The position numbers were made by a program, and so were the translations under genes. DNA of 54,291 bases from Phycisphaerales bacterium (GTDB taxonomy: Bacteria > Planctomycetota > Phycisphaerae > Phycisphaerales > UBA1924): contig JADLCM010000013.1 in the NCBI GenBank assembly GCA_020847175.1, positions 1 to 54,291 of the forward strand, read 5' to 3'. Shown in pieces: positions 27,781 through 37,797 of this stretch. Numbering within the stretch: the first letter of the stretch is position 1; every line of letters begins with the position of its first letter. The notes beneath the pieces are model-generated. The model worked only from the letters and a program-made list of their open reading frames with translations, did not search any database and had not been told where the DNA came from.

Positions 27781-28925
27781 CGCACGCCGCTCTCATCCCC
27801 TCGCTGCTTTCACCTGCCGATGCGGTGCAGCGGTTCATGTTCCGCCGCCCCGGGTCGAGCCCGGTGACGCACGAGTCGGACTGGATGTTCATGTACATCT
27901 TCTGGCTCAGCACGGCGATCTTCATCGGGCTGATGGCGCTGATGGCCTACTGGGTGCTCAAGTACCGCTGGAAGCCCGGCCAGCCGCTGATCCGCAGCCG
28001 GTCGCACAACACGCCCCTGGAGATCACCTGGACCGTCATCCCGACGATCGTACTGGTCACGATGTTCTTCCAGGGCTTTCGCATCTACGCCAAGCAGCAG
28101 ACGCCCGTCTCGGGCGCCATCGTGATGCAGGTGACGGCCATGAAATGGAGCTGGAGCATCATGTACCCCAACGGGGCCGGGACGAGCGAGACGACCCGCA
28201 ACGGGGCCGTCGATATCCCTGTGTTCCTCATGCCCGAAGACACCCCGATCAAGCTTGAGATGATCTCCGAAGATGTCATTCACTCCTTCTGGATCCCCGA
28301 CTTCCGCTTCAAGCAGGATGTCTTCCCCAACCGCAAGACCACCTACTCCTTCCGCGCCGATCCCCTCGCCCCGGATGAACACGACAACCCCGACATCCCC
28401 TACCCGAATCGCGAGATGTGGCTTTTCTGTGCCGAGTACTGCGGCGACAACCATTCCGAGATGGCCGGCATCATCCGAATCGTGCCCAAGGATGTGTACG
28501 CCAAGTGGTCGTCCGACCCTTGGGGCGACATGGCTCCTGCCCAGATCGGCCAGAAGCTCTGGGCCGGGCGAGGCTGCAACGCCTGCCACACCGTGGACGG
28601 TGGCGCCAACACCGGCCCCTCGTGGAAGAACCTCGCCGGGTACGAATCGACGTACACGGACGGCACGACTGCGGTGCTGGACAGCAATCACATCCGCGAT
28701 TCCATCCTCAACCCCGGCGCCAAGGTCCGCACGGGTTTCACCAACCAGATGCCCTCCTACGCCGGACGCCTGACTGAGAAGGAAATCAACGCGATCATCG
28801 CCTACCTCAACTCGATCAGCGATAAGGGCCAGAACATGGGCGTCGCCCCCGTCGCCCCCGCCGGCGAGGCCATGGCGATCGCGCCGGCCCCCGCTCCTCC
28901 ACCTCCTGCCGGCGACGGGCACTGA
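27777..28925 (+). CDS. coxB: Cytochrome c oxidase subunit II with cytochrome c domain
   Basis: Receives electrons and passes them via CuA to subunit I. The 382-residue protein has two N-terminal transmembrane helices ([20 protein letters not shown] and [17 protein letters not shown]), the CuA domain with [15 protein letters not shown] and [12 protein letters not shown] (about residues 218-229) holding the two Cys, Glu, His and Met ligands, then a fused cytochrome c domain with CNACH (about 267-271) and an M ligand in TNQMPSYAG. This is the caa3 arrangement. The tail is Pro/Ala-rich. It is coupled to the SCO gene upstream. Confidence 0.96.
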   Translation: MTHAALIPSLLSPADAVQRFMFRRPGSSPVTHESDWMFMYIFWLSTAIFIGLMALMAYWVLKYRWKPGQPLIRSRSHNTPLEITWTVIPTIVLVTMFFQGFRIYAKQQTPVSGAIVMQVTAMKWSWSIMYPNGAGTSETTRNGAVDIPVFLMPEDTPIKLEMISEDVIHSFWIPDFRFKQDVFPNRKTTYSFRADPLAPDEHDNPDIPYPNREMWLFCAEYCGDNHSEMAGIIRIVPKDVYAKWSSDPWGDMAPAQIGQKLWAGRGCNACHTVDGGANTGPSWKNLAGYESTYTDGTTAVLDSNHIRDSILNPGAKVRTGFTNQMPSYAGRLTEKEINAIIAYLNSISDKGQNMGVAPVAPAGEAMAIAPAPAPPPPAGDGH

Positions 28926-28968
28926 GCAGGCAATTCTCGACCAGAGACGCAAACACACGAGGCCTGAA

Positions 28969-30876
<1,908 letters not shown>

Positions 30877-30936
30877 AGCCCGCCGGCACCGATCGCCGAC
30901 CTCTCCCGGGCCCCCGGCCCGGCAAGGACCTGAACC

Positions 30937-31632
30937 ATGAGCGCCATCGACAGTCACGGCTCACCCCCCACCGCCGCCGGCGGCAAGGGGCCACTCTGGT
31001 CGCGGATGAAGCACGCGCATCACTTCCGCAATCACGATGAGGAGTTCGACGCCTGCAAGCTGGGCATGTGGCTCTTCCTCACCACCGAAGTGCTGCTCTT
31101 CTCCGGGCTCTTCGTCGCCTACGCAATCATGCGCATGAAGTACCCGCAGGCCTTCACCAACGGCTCGCACTACCTCGACTGGCGCTGGGGCGGGCTCAAC
31201 ACCATCGTGCTGCTGCTCTCGTCGTTCACCATGGCGTACAGCATCCGCAACGCCCAGATGAACAAGCAGGGCTGGCTCAAGTTCAACCTCGCGTTCACGG
31301 TACTCTGCGGGGCGCTCTTCCTCGTCATCAAGTTCACGCTGGAATACGCCCCGAAATGGGCGCAGGGCAAGCGCCCGGGCTTCCTGTTCTCATATCCCAA
31401 CGCTCAGGACCCGTACGAACCGATCTGGTGGAGCATCTACTACTCTGCCACGGGCATTCACGCCACCCACGTCCTGATCGGCATGGGGCTGATCACCTAC
31501 CTCTTCCTTCGCTCGCTCAAGGGCACGTACGGCCCCAAGCACTACACCGGCGTCGAGGTGGTCGGCCTCTACTGGCACCTCGTTGACCTGATCTGGATCT
31601 TCCTCTTCCCCCTGCTCTACCTCATCCACTGA
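30937..31632 (+). CDS. coxC: Cytochrome c oxidase subunit III
   Basis: 231 residues with about five transmembrane helices; helix one (LGMWLFLTTEVLLFSGLFVA) carries the family's acidic residue, and the end has GIHATHVLIGMGLITYLFLR and VEVVGLYWHLVDLIWIFLFPLLYL, the classical subunit III signature. It assists stability of the oxidase core. The short N-terminus has AHHFRNHDEEFDA. Between coxA and coxD in the usual order. Confidence 0.95.
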   Translation: MSAIDSHGSPPTAAGGKGPLWSRMKHAHHFRNHDEEFDACKLGMWLFLTTEVLLFSGLFVAYAIMRMKYPQAFTNGSHYLDWRWGGLNTIVLLLSSFTMAYSIRNAQMNKQGWLKFNLAFTVLCGALFLVIKFTLEYAPKWAQGKRPGFLFSYPNAQDPYEPIWWSIYYSATGIHATHVLIGMGLITYLFLRSLKGTYGPKHYTGVEVVGLYWHLVDLIWIFLFPLLYLIH

Positions 31633-31698
31633 GCCCATCGCCTCCGCGCCGTCGAGATTCCCCTCCCGTCAACGCACACTCCGCCCAAAGGCGAACCC

Positions 31699-32493
31699 AT
31701 GAGCGACCACGCCCACCACCACACGAGCCCACACGCCGGCGGCACAGAGCGCAGCGCCCATGGCGCGTTCGACGCCAACGACCCGCACGGCGAGCACCCA
31801 TCTCACGGTCACGGGCACGTCATCGTGTCGGCACGCATGCTCATCGTGGTGCTCTCCGTGCTTCTTGTCTTTACCGTGCTCACGGTCTTCCTCGCCCAGG
31901 CCGAAAAGTGGTTCGCCACCGCCTTCGGCGTCGAGATCCCGCAGAGCGTGAACGTCGCGATCTGCATGAGCATCGCGACGATCAAGTCGGTCATGGTCGC
32001 GATGTTCTTCATGCAGTTGAAGTACGACAACAAGGTGCACGCCCTCGTCATGGGCTTCTGCCTCCTCGCCTTCGGCCTCTTTCTCGGCTTCACGGCGCTC
32101 GACCTCGGCTCCCGCGGGCGCATCGACCCTGTCAAGGAGTTTGACGTCCACGCCGGGGGCACCGGCAAGAACGGCCTGACCCGAATCAAGCTGGTCAACG
32201 GCAAGCCCGTGGTCCGGCGCGACGAACAGGGCCATCTCATCCTCGACCGTTTCGGCAAGATTCAGTACGAGATGGAAGCCATCGACACGAACATCACGCA
32301 ATGGGCGAAGGAAACCGCTGAGGAGCGCCTCACCCGCCGTGGATACGAGGCCGCGATGAAGGGGCGCCACGGCGAGCACGAGGCGACCGTGAGTTCCGCC
32401 AATCAGACCGTCGGCATGTACGGCCCGCGTCTCTTCGCCGATCACGCCGAACCCGCCCATGATGCGGAGCCCGCCGCAACCGGCGGACACTGA
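31699..32493 (+). CDS. coxD: Cytochrome c oxidase subunit IV with long C-terminal extension
   Basis: 264 residues. The family core of about 100 residues has three helices (IVVLSVLLVFTVLTVFLAQA, VNVAICMSIATIKSVMVAMFF with the conserved KxVMVAxFFMQL pattern, and ALVMGFCLLAFGLFLGFTAL). About 120 further soluble residues follow with no family I know (LDRFGKIQYEMEAI and NQTVGMYGPRL). The N-terminus is His-rich (SDHAHHHTSPHAGG). The long tail is unlike ordinary bacterial CoxD. Confidence 0.85.
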   Translation: MSDHAHHHTSPHAGGTERSAHGAFDANDPHGEHPSHGHGHVIVSARMLIVVLSVLLVFTVLTVFLAQAEKWFATAFGVEIPQSVNVAICMSIATIKSVMVAMFFMQLKYDNKVHALVMGFCLLAFGLFLGFTALDLGSRGRIDPVKEFDVHAGGTGKNGLTRIKLVNGKPVVRRDEQGHLILDRFGKIQYEMEAIDTNITQWAKETAEERLTRRGYEAAMKGRHGEHEATVSSANQTVGMYGPRLFADHAEPAHDAEPAATGGH

Positions 32494-32552
32494 TACTCGT
32501 CCCGACCCCTCCGGGGCCCGCCCGCCAGGCGCGCCCCGGCAGACAGGCACCC

Positions 32553-33398
32553 ATGTTCACGTCCCTCCGTTCACGCATCCGGGCTCACCCGCGCGCCGCA
32601 ACGGTGGCGGCAGTGTGCCTCGGGTCTTCGGTGGTGAGCATCATCCTGCTGGTCCAGTTCTTCGGGGTGTTCTTCCAGAAGCATCCGCCCAGCCTGTTTT
32701 ACATCTTTCCCATCTACGACCGGCAGATCGTCTACGCCTCGCAGCAGGTCACGATCACCGACACGCCGGAGGGCGACGCCCTCGACGTCACCTTTGCCGG
32801 GCAGACCCTTCACCTGCTCGTCTCCATTCCGCCCCGCCTTGATCTCCCCAATCTCCGCAAGCACGAGGACTGGTTCCGCCTGCTTCTCTGGCGGCCCGAC
32901 CAGGGCTTCGACGAGTCGGAGCAGCGACGGTTGCGCGCCGGGGGCGAAGCCTCAGGCAACCTTGCGATCGTCACCCGCACCCAGCGCCCGGGCACCGATC
33001 CCGAGACCACGGGCGAGATCTTCAAGAGCGACTGGGTCTTCGATTTCTACGAGTTTCTTCCCGAAGGCGGCGGCAACGTGGGGCAGGGCGCCTGGCGGCA
33101 CACCCGGCTTCACTTCCCTGAGAGTGACCGGGCCTATGCCCGGCGGGTTCGCAAAGCGCGAAGCGAAGGGCGCGAAACCCCGCCTCGCCGGCCGGACGAG
33201 CTCCACGAAGGCACCTGGTTCTATCACGCCGCGATGAGCGTGATGCCTGAAGGGGCCTCGCTGCCTCGCGAGTTCAACCACAGCGCCATGATGGCCGCGG
33301 GCTGGCGATGGTCCCTCGCCTCCCTCTCGGTTCTCGGCTTTCTGTTCGGCGCCGCGTTCACGTTCGCCCCCGACCGGCCCAAAGCCGCAGCGGCCTAG
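32553..33398 (+). CDS. Membrane protein of unknown function ending at an IS insertion
   Basis: 281 residues. A transmembrane segment near the N-terminus (ATVAAVCLGSSVVSIILLVQ), a soluble middle with HTRLHFPESDRAYARRV and EGTWFYHAAMSVMPEG, and a second helix (WSLASLSVLGFLFGAAFTFA) near the C-terminus. It is 59 bases after coxD and may be an oxidase-associated protein. Its TAG stop (33396-33398) is the first base triplet of the IS630-type end: TA would be the target dinucleotide and G the first base of the element, so the original C-terminus may have been cut off. Confidence 0.75.
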   Translation: MFTSLRSRIRAHPRAATVAAVCLGSSVVSIILLVQFFGVFFQKHPPSLFYIFPIYDRQIVYASQQVTITDTPEGDALDVTFAGQTLHLLVSIPPRLDLPNLRKHEDWFRLLLWRPDQGFDESEQRRLRAGGEASGNLAIVTRTQRPGTDPETTGEIFKSDWVFDFYEFLPEGGGNVGQGAWRHTRLHFPESDRAYARRVRKARSEGRETPPRRPDELHEGTWFYHAAMSVMPEGASLPREFNHSAMMAAGWRWSLASLSVLGFLFGAAFTFAPDRPKAAAA

Positions 33399-33521
33399 TG
33401 GTCTGAGTCTGAAATAAACGAACAATGGCGCAACCGGTTCGCCCTCGGGCGCGAATCTCCTCTACAAAGGAGGTTCGCATGGGCAGGCCGGTTGCAAACT
33501 TGACGCTGACGGAGGATGAGC
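33396..33521 (+). repeat. Left copy of a 126-base direct repeat (IS630-type end)
   Basis: This stretch recurs at 54166-54291 in the same orientation with 3 mismatches visible (33418, the position in CCCTCGGGC/TGCG, and AAAGGAGG/CTTC). It starts with TAGTGGTCTGAG and contains the transposase ribosome binding site and start. It marks one end of an IS. Confidence 0.9.
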
Positions 33522-33551
33522 GGTCCGAACTCCGGGGGTGGGCTCGCAGGG
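33396..33551 (+). mobile_element. IS630-type element, left end only
   Basis: Only the first about 150 bases remain: the terminal TAGTGGTCTGAG, the leader with AAAGGAGG, and the first about 24 codons of a transposase. The homology with the family breaks near 33551, after codons for WARR, where an IS256-like end begins. The same end recurs at 54166. Confidence 0.75.
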
Positions 33552-33583
33552 GTAGTGTCTGTCAAGATGCGCACGTTCGTTGA
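33479..33583 (+). pseudogene. Truncated IS630-family transposase N-terminus
   Basis: The frame MGRPVANLTLTEDERSEL then RGWARR matches the start of IS630 transposases (MGRP....LT..ER..L..WARR), then turns into unrelated GSVCQDAHVR and stops. Preceded by AAAGGAGG. The remaining transposase, including its DDE domain, is missing. An identical start lies at 54249. Confidence 0.8.
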
Positions 33584-33604
33584 AGGGATCTCCTGTGGAA
33601 GGCT

Positions 33605-33645
33605 GCTGCTGGTGCGGAGCCACGGAGGGGCGGAGCACCAGCAGC
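33605..33645 (-). terminator. Hairpin downstream of the IS256-like transposase
   Basis: A perfect 11-bp stem (GCTGCTGGTGC with GCACCAGCAGC) and a 19-base loop, just past the stop of the IS256-like gene. No T-run is visible; it may be an attenuator or an IS-internal structure. Confidence 0.35.
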
Positions 33646-33651
33646 ACGCGG

Positions 33652-34161
33652 CTACGCCACCGCGGCCGTTGTCTCCTGCGTCGTCATCAGCTCCGCAGCC
33701 CGGTCCATCTCCTCCAGGCGGCTCATGTCCATGTACCGCCGAAGGCCCCACCTCGTGCCGGCCACGTGCCGCAGGCGGGCCGCCACCAGCATCAGGGCGC
33801 TCTGCCCGTCGGGGAAGGCGCCGACCACACGCGTGCGTCGTCGCACCTCACGGTTGAGCCGCTCCAGCGGGTTGTTCGTCCGCAGACTCCGCCAGTGCTC
33901 GCGCGGGAAGGCCGTGTAGCCCAGCGTCTCGGCCACGCCTTCACGGACGATCGCCGCGGCCTTGCCCAATCGCATCGCCTCGAGCTTCTCGACGACCTGC
34001 GCCGCCTTGGTCTCGGCGGCCTCGCGATCCTCCTGCGCGTGCACCGCCTTGAGCATCGCCATCACCTCACGCACCTTCCCCTGGGGCACCGCCGTCATCG
34101 CGTTGCGGTACCAGTGCACGACGCAACGCTGCCAGGCCGACTCGGGGTAGAACTCGCCCAC
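33652..34161 (-). pseudogene. IS256-family (mutator-type) transposase, C-terminal fragment
   Basis: About 169 residues, from VGEFYPES through AWQRCVVHWYRNAM to SLRTNNPLERLNREVRRRTRVVG and FPDGQSALMLVAARL, the classical C-terminal half of IS256 transposases including the last acidic DDE residue (LERLNREVR region). The N-terminal half and start are gone: codons upstream of 34161 (AEPAGRGCVRQ) do not look like the family. It sits inside the IS630-type remnant, so the IS256 copy arrived later or by recombination. The 114 bases from 34162 to 34275 hold no gene I can name. Confidence 0.85.
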
Positions 34162-34275
34162 CTGCCTGACGCAGCCCCGACCCGCCGGCTCCGCACCCAG
34201 ACTTCCTTGGGCGGGGGTGCCGGGGGCGGCAGCCCCGGCTTTTGCAGCTCTCGCTGCTTCATCACTGACGCGGTC

Positions 34276-35289
34276 TCAATGCTGAAGCAACGCGAGCAGG
34301 CGATCCAGGTTCTGTCTCATCGGGGCCGCGGCATCGGTCACCGTGTGATCCCAAAGGGCCTTAACGAGCGCCGGTTGGAGGGCTCGCTCGATCTCCCGAT
34401 CAAGGGTGTTACGTTCGTTGTTGTTTCGGAAGCCATGCCACTGCACCGGCGGCACTCGCCGATCCGGCTCGCGTGCTGGCCCTTCAAATACGTTTGCGAG
34501 CTGCTGCCGCACGAGCTTGAGAATTTCCTTGCCAGCCCAGTCATTCAGCCAATCCGGTGATGCTCGCGTCACCGAGGAGCAGGCCGCGAGGCGCTGCTTG
34601 AACGACGCGACCACACGCTGACCCAAAAACGGCTCCTTTGCCACCTCCGCCGCAACAAATCGGTCACGCCAACGCCCGCACGCAGTGGTCAAATCCCGCT
34701 CGACTTGAGCCGCATCGACAACTTGAAGGCCTGCCGCCGTCCACGACGGTCGAGACGCGACGATGAGGCTCGACGGCTCGGTTGCCTCCCATTCGCGCCG
34801 CACCTCTGCCACCGCCCCTTGGAGCGCCTGAAATGGGCACAGTAGAGCGATCGCGGCATCGAGCGCCTTCAAGACATCCGCTTCCGAACACCGATAGGCC
34901 GCTGTCATGGCCGGAACCAGAACGGCCTCGTCGAGGAAATAGTTCTCGATCTCGTTCCGTCCCCATGTGATCCACCCGCGCATGGCGACGTTTCGCCGCT
35001 CCCGATCGGCCAGTAGCTTGTCACACTCGGTCTGGGCGTCGGCCGCACTACGAAAGTCGCGATCCTCGACGATCACGATGCGCACCGTTCTGCCGATCGC
35101 ATCGGCTGTGGCGGACAATCCACACCCGGTGCCGCACGGCCAGATGTCGAACGCCTTCTCCGTCGGAACCTCCGCATCGCGCCACGCTCGGAGGAACGCC
35201 GCTTCGTACCCGGTGCGGTCCCCCTCGCAAAGAACCGCGAACTTCTCGGCGCCCGGGTAGTTGTCGGGGTAAAGCGGTTGACTAGGCAC
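34276..35289 (-). CDS. TOPRIM/DUF4435-like protein (PARIS AriB-like)
   Basis: 337 residues from a GTG at 35287-35289, 8 bases inside the end of the ATPase gene and led by GGGAG; a TTG at 35314-35316 gives 9 more residues. The N-terminus has EKFAVLCEGDRTGYEAAFL (Glu22 and Gly as in TOPRIM), then RIVIVEDRDF (Asp76 and Asp78, the DxD), then NEIENYFLDE near residue 113, the string typical of DUF4435. Metal-dependent nuclease or regulatory TOPRIM is inferred. It overlaps the upstream AAA gene, and the two-gene order AAA ATPase then DUF4435 is that of PARIS (AriA-AriB) anti-phage systems. Other AAA-TOPRIM pairs such as OLD-like sets remain possible. Confidence 0.7.
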   Translation of the reverse strand: MPSQPLYPDNYPGAEKFAVLCEGDRTGYEAAFLRAWRDAEVPTEKAFDIWPCGTGCGLSATADAIGRTVRIVIVEDRDFRSAADAQTECDKLLADRERRNVAMRGWITWGRNEIENYFLDEAVLVPAMTAAYRCSEADVLKALDAAIALLCPFQALQGAVAEVRREWEATEPSSLIVASRPSWTAAGLQVVDAAQVERDLTTACGRWRDRFVAAEVAKEPFLGQRVVASFKQRLAACSSVTRASPDWLNDWAGKEILKLVRQQLANVFEGPAREPDRRVPPVQWHGFRNNNERNTLDREIERALQPALVKALWDHTVTDAAAPMRQNLDRLLALLQH

Positions 35290-36487
35290 GGACCGAACTC
35301 CCGGCAGGCTCTTCAAGGTTGCCGAGGTCGATCAAGGCATTGTCCTCGGCCGCCAACTGGCGCAGCTCCGGGCTGTGCGTGGTCATAATGAACTGGTTGC
35401 CGTGTCCCATCAGGGGCAGGGCGCGGTAGAGTTGGCGAATCCATCGCGGGTGCAGGTGCAACTCCGGCTCGTCGATCAGGATGAGACTGTTGTTGACCGG
35501 GCGCGGGTAGACGAACTGCGTGAGGTAGTCGAGGATGACCTGCTCGCCGGTCGCGGCCATGCTGAGGGGGTACTGGCGCTCGCCCTCTTGAAGCAGAGGC
35601 GTGCCGGTCACGTCGTTGGGGCCGTAATAGACATACCCAACATAGCGCTTCGGGGCGCAGACGCGGGCAAAGATGTCACGGACTTTCTGCTCAATGCTCT
35701 CTTCTGCGTGCGAGCCATTCGGTCGAAGACCGCGCGCGGCGTCGGCGAGGACTTTCAAGATGGCGCTCACAGTGGCACCGGGACGCCGCTCGCGTGCACC
35801 CAACTCCATCGGGTCGAAGCCTTCGTCGCCCTCAGGGGGAAAGGCTTCGCGATCCTCCGCAGCAACCCATCGCTTGCCGCGATTCTGGGCGAACATGCGG
35901 AGGATCCCGACTTTGTCGAGCAACACAATATCTACAAGACGGCGGGGACGTGCGGTCCAGCCCCGAATCGCGTATCGCGGGGCTGCCAGCCAAGTGGCCC
36001 CACCGGTGACGTCTGTGCGAACATATGCGATGGATCTCAGCGTCCCGTCGCGGTTCTGGTCCGGCGGGAAACCCCAGTTGACGGTGAGCCGACCGCTTTG
36101 GAGACCGGGAACACTCAACGGGCGCCCGTCGCGGCGGCGTCGATGGATCGATCGCGTTGCTTCAAGCACCCGAGGAACAGCGTCAATCTCTTCAGGCTCG
36201 TACACGAGATCGAGCTTGACGGCTACGCGGCTCTGCTGAAAGCTCCAGTTGCCTGCCCCACCCTCGCGGTAAATCTCGTCTTCGCTTGCATCCGGCACGT
36301 CGTCGGAGTGATAGCCCATCGCACCGCTCAGGGCACGGTAAATGGCATAAAGAACCGAGGTCTTGCCAGATCCGTTGGGCCCCGCAATCACCGTGATCGG
36401 GCGCACGCGGCCCATCGCATCCTCAAACGGGATGACCTGCCGCCGGATGGCCCTGAAGTTCTGGATGTCGAGCCGCCGTAGGTGCAT
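35282..36487 (-). CDS. AAA ATPase (OLD/AAA_15-like; PARIS AriA-like)
   Basis: 401 residues. The ABC/SMC-type ATPase begins LRRLDIQNFRAI, then Walker A GPNGSGKT (36-43). Far downstream are SMAATGEQVILDY (signature-like), LILIDEPELHLHP (Walker B, about 335-347) and IMTTHSPEL (switch His). Between lie the insertion domains of AAA_15/OLD-like proteins. No nuclease domain is fused. The ATG at 36485-36487 starts at LRR-type N-terminus; it has no ribosome binding site but a TACACT -10-like hexamer 5 bases upstream. It is followed by the TOPRIM-like gene with overlap, supporting one operon and complex. The defence role is inferred. Confidence 0.75.
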   Translation of the reverse strand: MHLRRLDIQNFRAIRRQVIPFEDAMGRVRPITVIAGPNGSGKTSVLYAIYRALSGAMGYHSDDVPDASEDEIYREGGAGNWSFQQSRVAVKLDLVYEPEEIDAVPRVLEATRSIHRRRRDGRPLSVPGLQSGRLTVNWGFPPDQNRDGTLRSIAYVRTDVTGGATWLAAPRYAIRGWTARPRRLVDIVLLDKVGILRMFAQNRGKRWVAAEDREAFPPEGDEGFDPMELGARERRPGATVSAILKVLADAARGLRPNGSHAEESIEQKVRDIFARVCAPKRYVGYVYYGPNDVTGTPLLQEGERQYPLSMAATGEQVILDYLTQFVYPRPVNNSLILIDEPELHLHPRWIRQLYRALPLMGHGNQFIMTTHSPELRQLAAEDNALIDLGNLEEPAGSSVRA

Positions 36488-36525
36488 GGCATAGTGTAGG
36501 GAAACGGACGGGCGTCGGCGCGGCC

Positions 36526-36702
36526 TTACGCCGCCACCGTCGCGCTCGCCACCTCGCTCCACGGCCCCTTTTCGCCGCGTGTGCTCACCCAGCGGAGCGT
36601 GTAGAGGGCGGTCTTGCCTGCGTCGGCGGCGCGGGACTCGGCCGTGACGCTCGGCCCGGTGGCCATCGTGAGGAACGTCGGCGCGGCGATCCGCCCCGGG
36701 TG
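36526..36702 (-). pseudogene. C-terminal remnant of a fibronectin-III-like protein
   Basis: A 59-codon open stretch with no start of its own, ending in TAA at 36526: it holds AADAGKTALYTLRWVSTRG then EKGPWSEVASATVAA, the last strands of an FnIII-like domain. A stop at 36703-36705 cuts it upstream. It is likely the leftover of a larger gene lost during insertion or deletion. Confidence 0.45.
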
Positions 36703-36774
36703 TCATACAGTGCGGTGTCGGGGCCCGCGCGCCGCAAACCCGTGCCGGCGCCGGCCCGCGCAAGGAGGCCCGCC

Positions 36775-37146
36775 ATGTCTGACCTGACCGACCCCAAGGT
36801 GCTGTCGGCGCTGGGCGCGCAGCGGCGCGAACTCACCCCCGAGGCGAGCGGCGCGTTTCTCGAGTTCTCCCGCAAGGTCTTCGGCGATGGAGCCCTTGAT
36901 TCCAAGACCAAGCAGATCATCGCGGTGGCGGTGGCGCACGCGACGCAATGCCAGTGGTGCATCCGCTCGCACACGAAGGCCGCGCTGCGCGCGGGGGCGA
37001 CGCCGGCGGAACTGATGGAGGCGGTGTGGGTCACGGCGGAGATGCGGGCCGGAGGGGCGTACGCGCATTCGGGCGTGATGCTGGATGCGATCAACGAAGC
37101 GGCGGGGCCGGCACGCGGGCCCGTGCAGGGAGAGAGGATGACGTGA
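36775..37146 (+). CDS. AhpD/carboxymuconolactone-decarboxylase-family protein
   Basis: 123 residues, all helical. The family motif is ATQCQWCIRSHTKAALRAGAT, with Cys-x-x-Cys and His six residues after the first Cys, the alkylhydroperoxidase AhpD-type active site; upstream are LDSKTKQIIAVAVAHA and after it ELMEAVWVTAEMRAGGAYAHSGV. It is likely a disulfide reductase or peroxidase in the cytoplasm. AAGGAGG precedes the ATG. It overlaps the next gene by 4 bases (GTGA), suggesting one transcript. Confidence 0.85.
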   Translation: MSDLTDPKVLSALGAQRRELTPEASGAFLEFSRKVFGDGALDSKTKQIIAVAVAHATQCQWCIRSHTKAALRAGATPAELMEAVWVTAEMRAGGAYAHSGVMLDAINEAAGPARGPVQGERMT

Positions 37147-37655
37147 AGATCACGGGAGACATGGTTCGCCTGAAGCGCGTGTACGAGGAGCCCGCGCCCG
37201 AAGACGGGTTCAGGGTGCTGGTGGATCGCCTCTGGCCGCGCGGGCTGAGCAAGGCGGCGGCGGAGGTGGACCTGTGGATGAAGGAGGCCGCCCCTTCGAC
37301 GGACCTGCGGAAGTGGTATCACCAGGACCTCGCGCGATGGCCGGAGTTCCGCCGGCGCTATCTGGCGGAACTGGCCGACCCCGACAACCCCGCGCTGGGC
37401 GAACTCCGCGCGATCGTGCGGGCGCACGCCGGGGGCGAGAGGACGGGAAAGGGGCAAGACGCAAAGGCTGACGGCGCGGCGGAGGCGGGCGCGGGCCGTG
37501 CGTCGGCCTCGCGGGGCACGAAGCGGGCGGGTGATGGGCTCCGCGGCGTCGTGACGCTCGTTTACGGCGCGAAGGACGAGGCGCAGAACCACGCGATCGT
37601 GCTTCGCGAGGCGCTGCTCGGGGCGAGCGTGCGCAAGGTACGCCCGAGCCGGTGA
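37143..37655 (+). CDS. DUF488 (YeaO-like) protein with internal insertion
   Basis: 170 residues from the GTG at 37143. The start MVRLKRVYEEPAPEDGFRV (after VKITGD) and VDRLWPRGLSKAAAE with WYHQDLARWPEFRRRYLAEL are typical of DUF488, as is LVYGAKDEAQNHAIVLREAL at the end. About 40 residues of Ala/Gly/Lys low complexity (ERTGKGQDAKADGAAEAG and following) are inserted before the last strand; family members are usually about 115-120 residues. Its function is unknown; in some genomes the family is tied to oxidative stress or DNA repair. GTGA overlap with the AhpD-like gene and GAGAGAGG support the start. Confidence 0.8.
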   Translation: MKITGDMVRLKRVYEEPAPEDGFRVLVDRLWPRGLSKAAAEVDLWMKEAAPSTDLRKWYHQDLARWPEFRRRYLAELADPDNPALGELRAIVRAHAGGERTGKGQDAKADGAAEAGAGRASASRGTKRAGDGLRGVVTLVYGAKDEAQNHAIVLREALLGASVRKVRPSR

Positions 37656-37726
37656 CGCTGGCGTGACTGCTGGATGGCCGAAGCGGAGAGGTCGAGCCAG
37701 TGATGCACGATTCGTGGGCACAATGA

Positions 37727-37755
37727 GCAGGCAGGCCCTGGGTGGGCCTGCCTGC
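37727..37755. terminator. Bidirectional hairpin between converging genes
   Basis: GCAGGCAGGCCC and GGGCCTGCCTGC pair in a perfect 12-bp stem around TGGGT. It sits between the DUF488 gene (plus) and the PEP-CTERM-like gene (minus) and could end both. No T-run follows. Confidence 0.55.
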
Positions 37756-37797
37756 GCGGGTCAACGGGTTGCGTGTCGCGTTCTTGAGAAGGCTGGA

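Noticed and set aside
34162..34275. A frame starting MKQRELQKPGLPPP on the minus strand between the TOPRIM gene and the IS256 fragment.
   Set aside because: It is too short, Pro-rich and has no ribosome binding site; I could not tie it to any gene family.
36487..36763. Extension of the AAA ATPase by 92 codons to 36763.
   Set aside because: The extra text is Arg-rich and lies over an FnIII-like remnant in another frame; the ATPase proper starts with the typical LRRLDIQNF.
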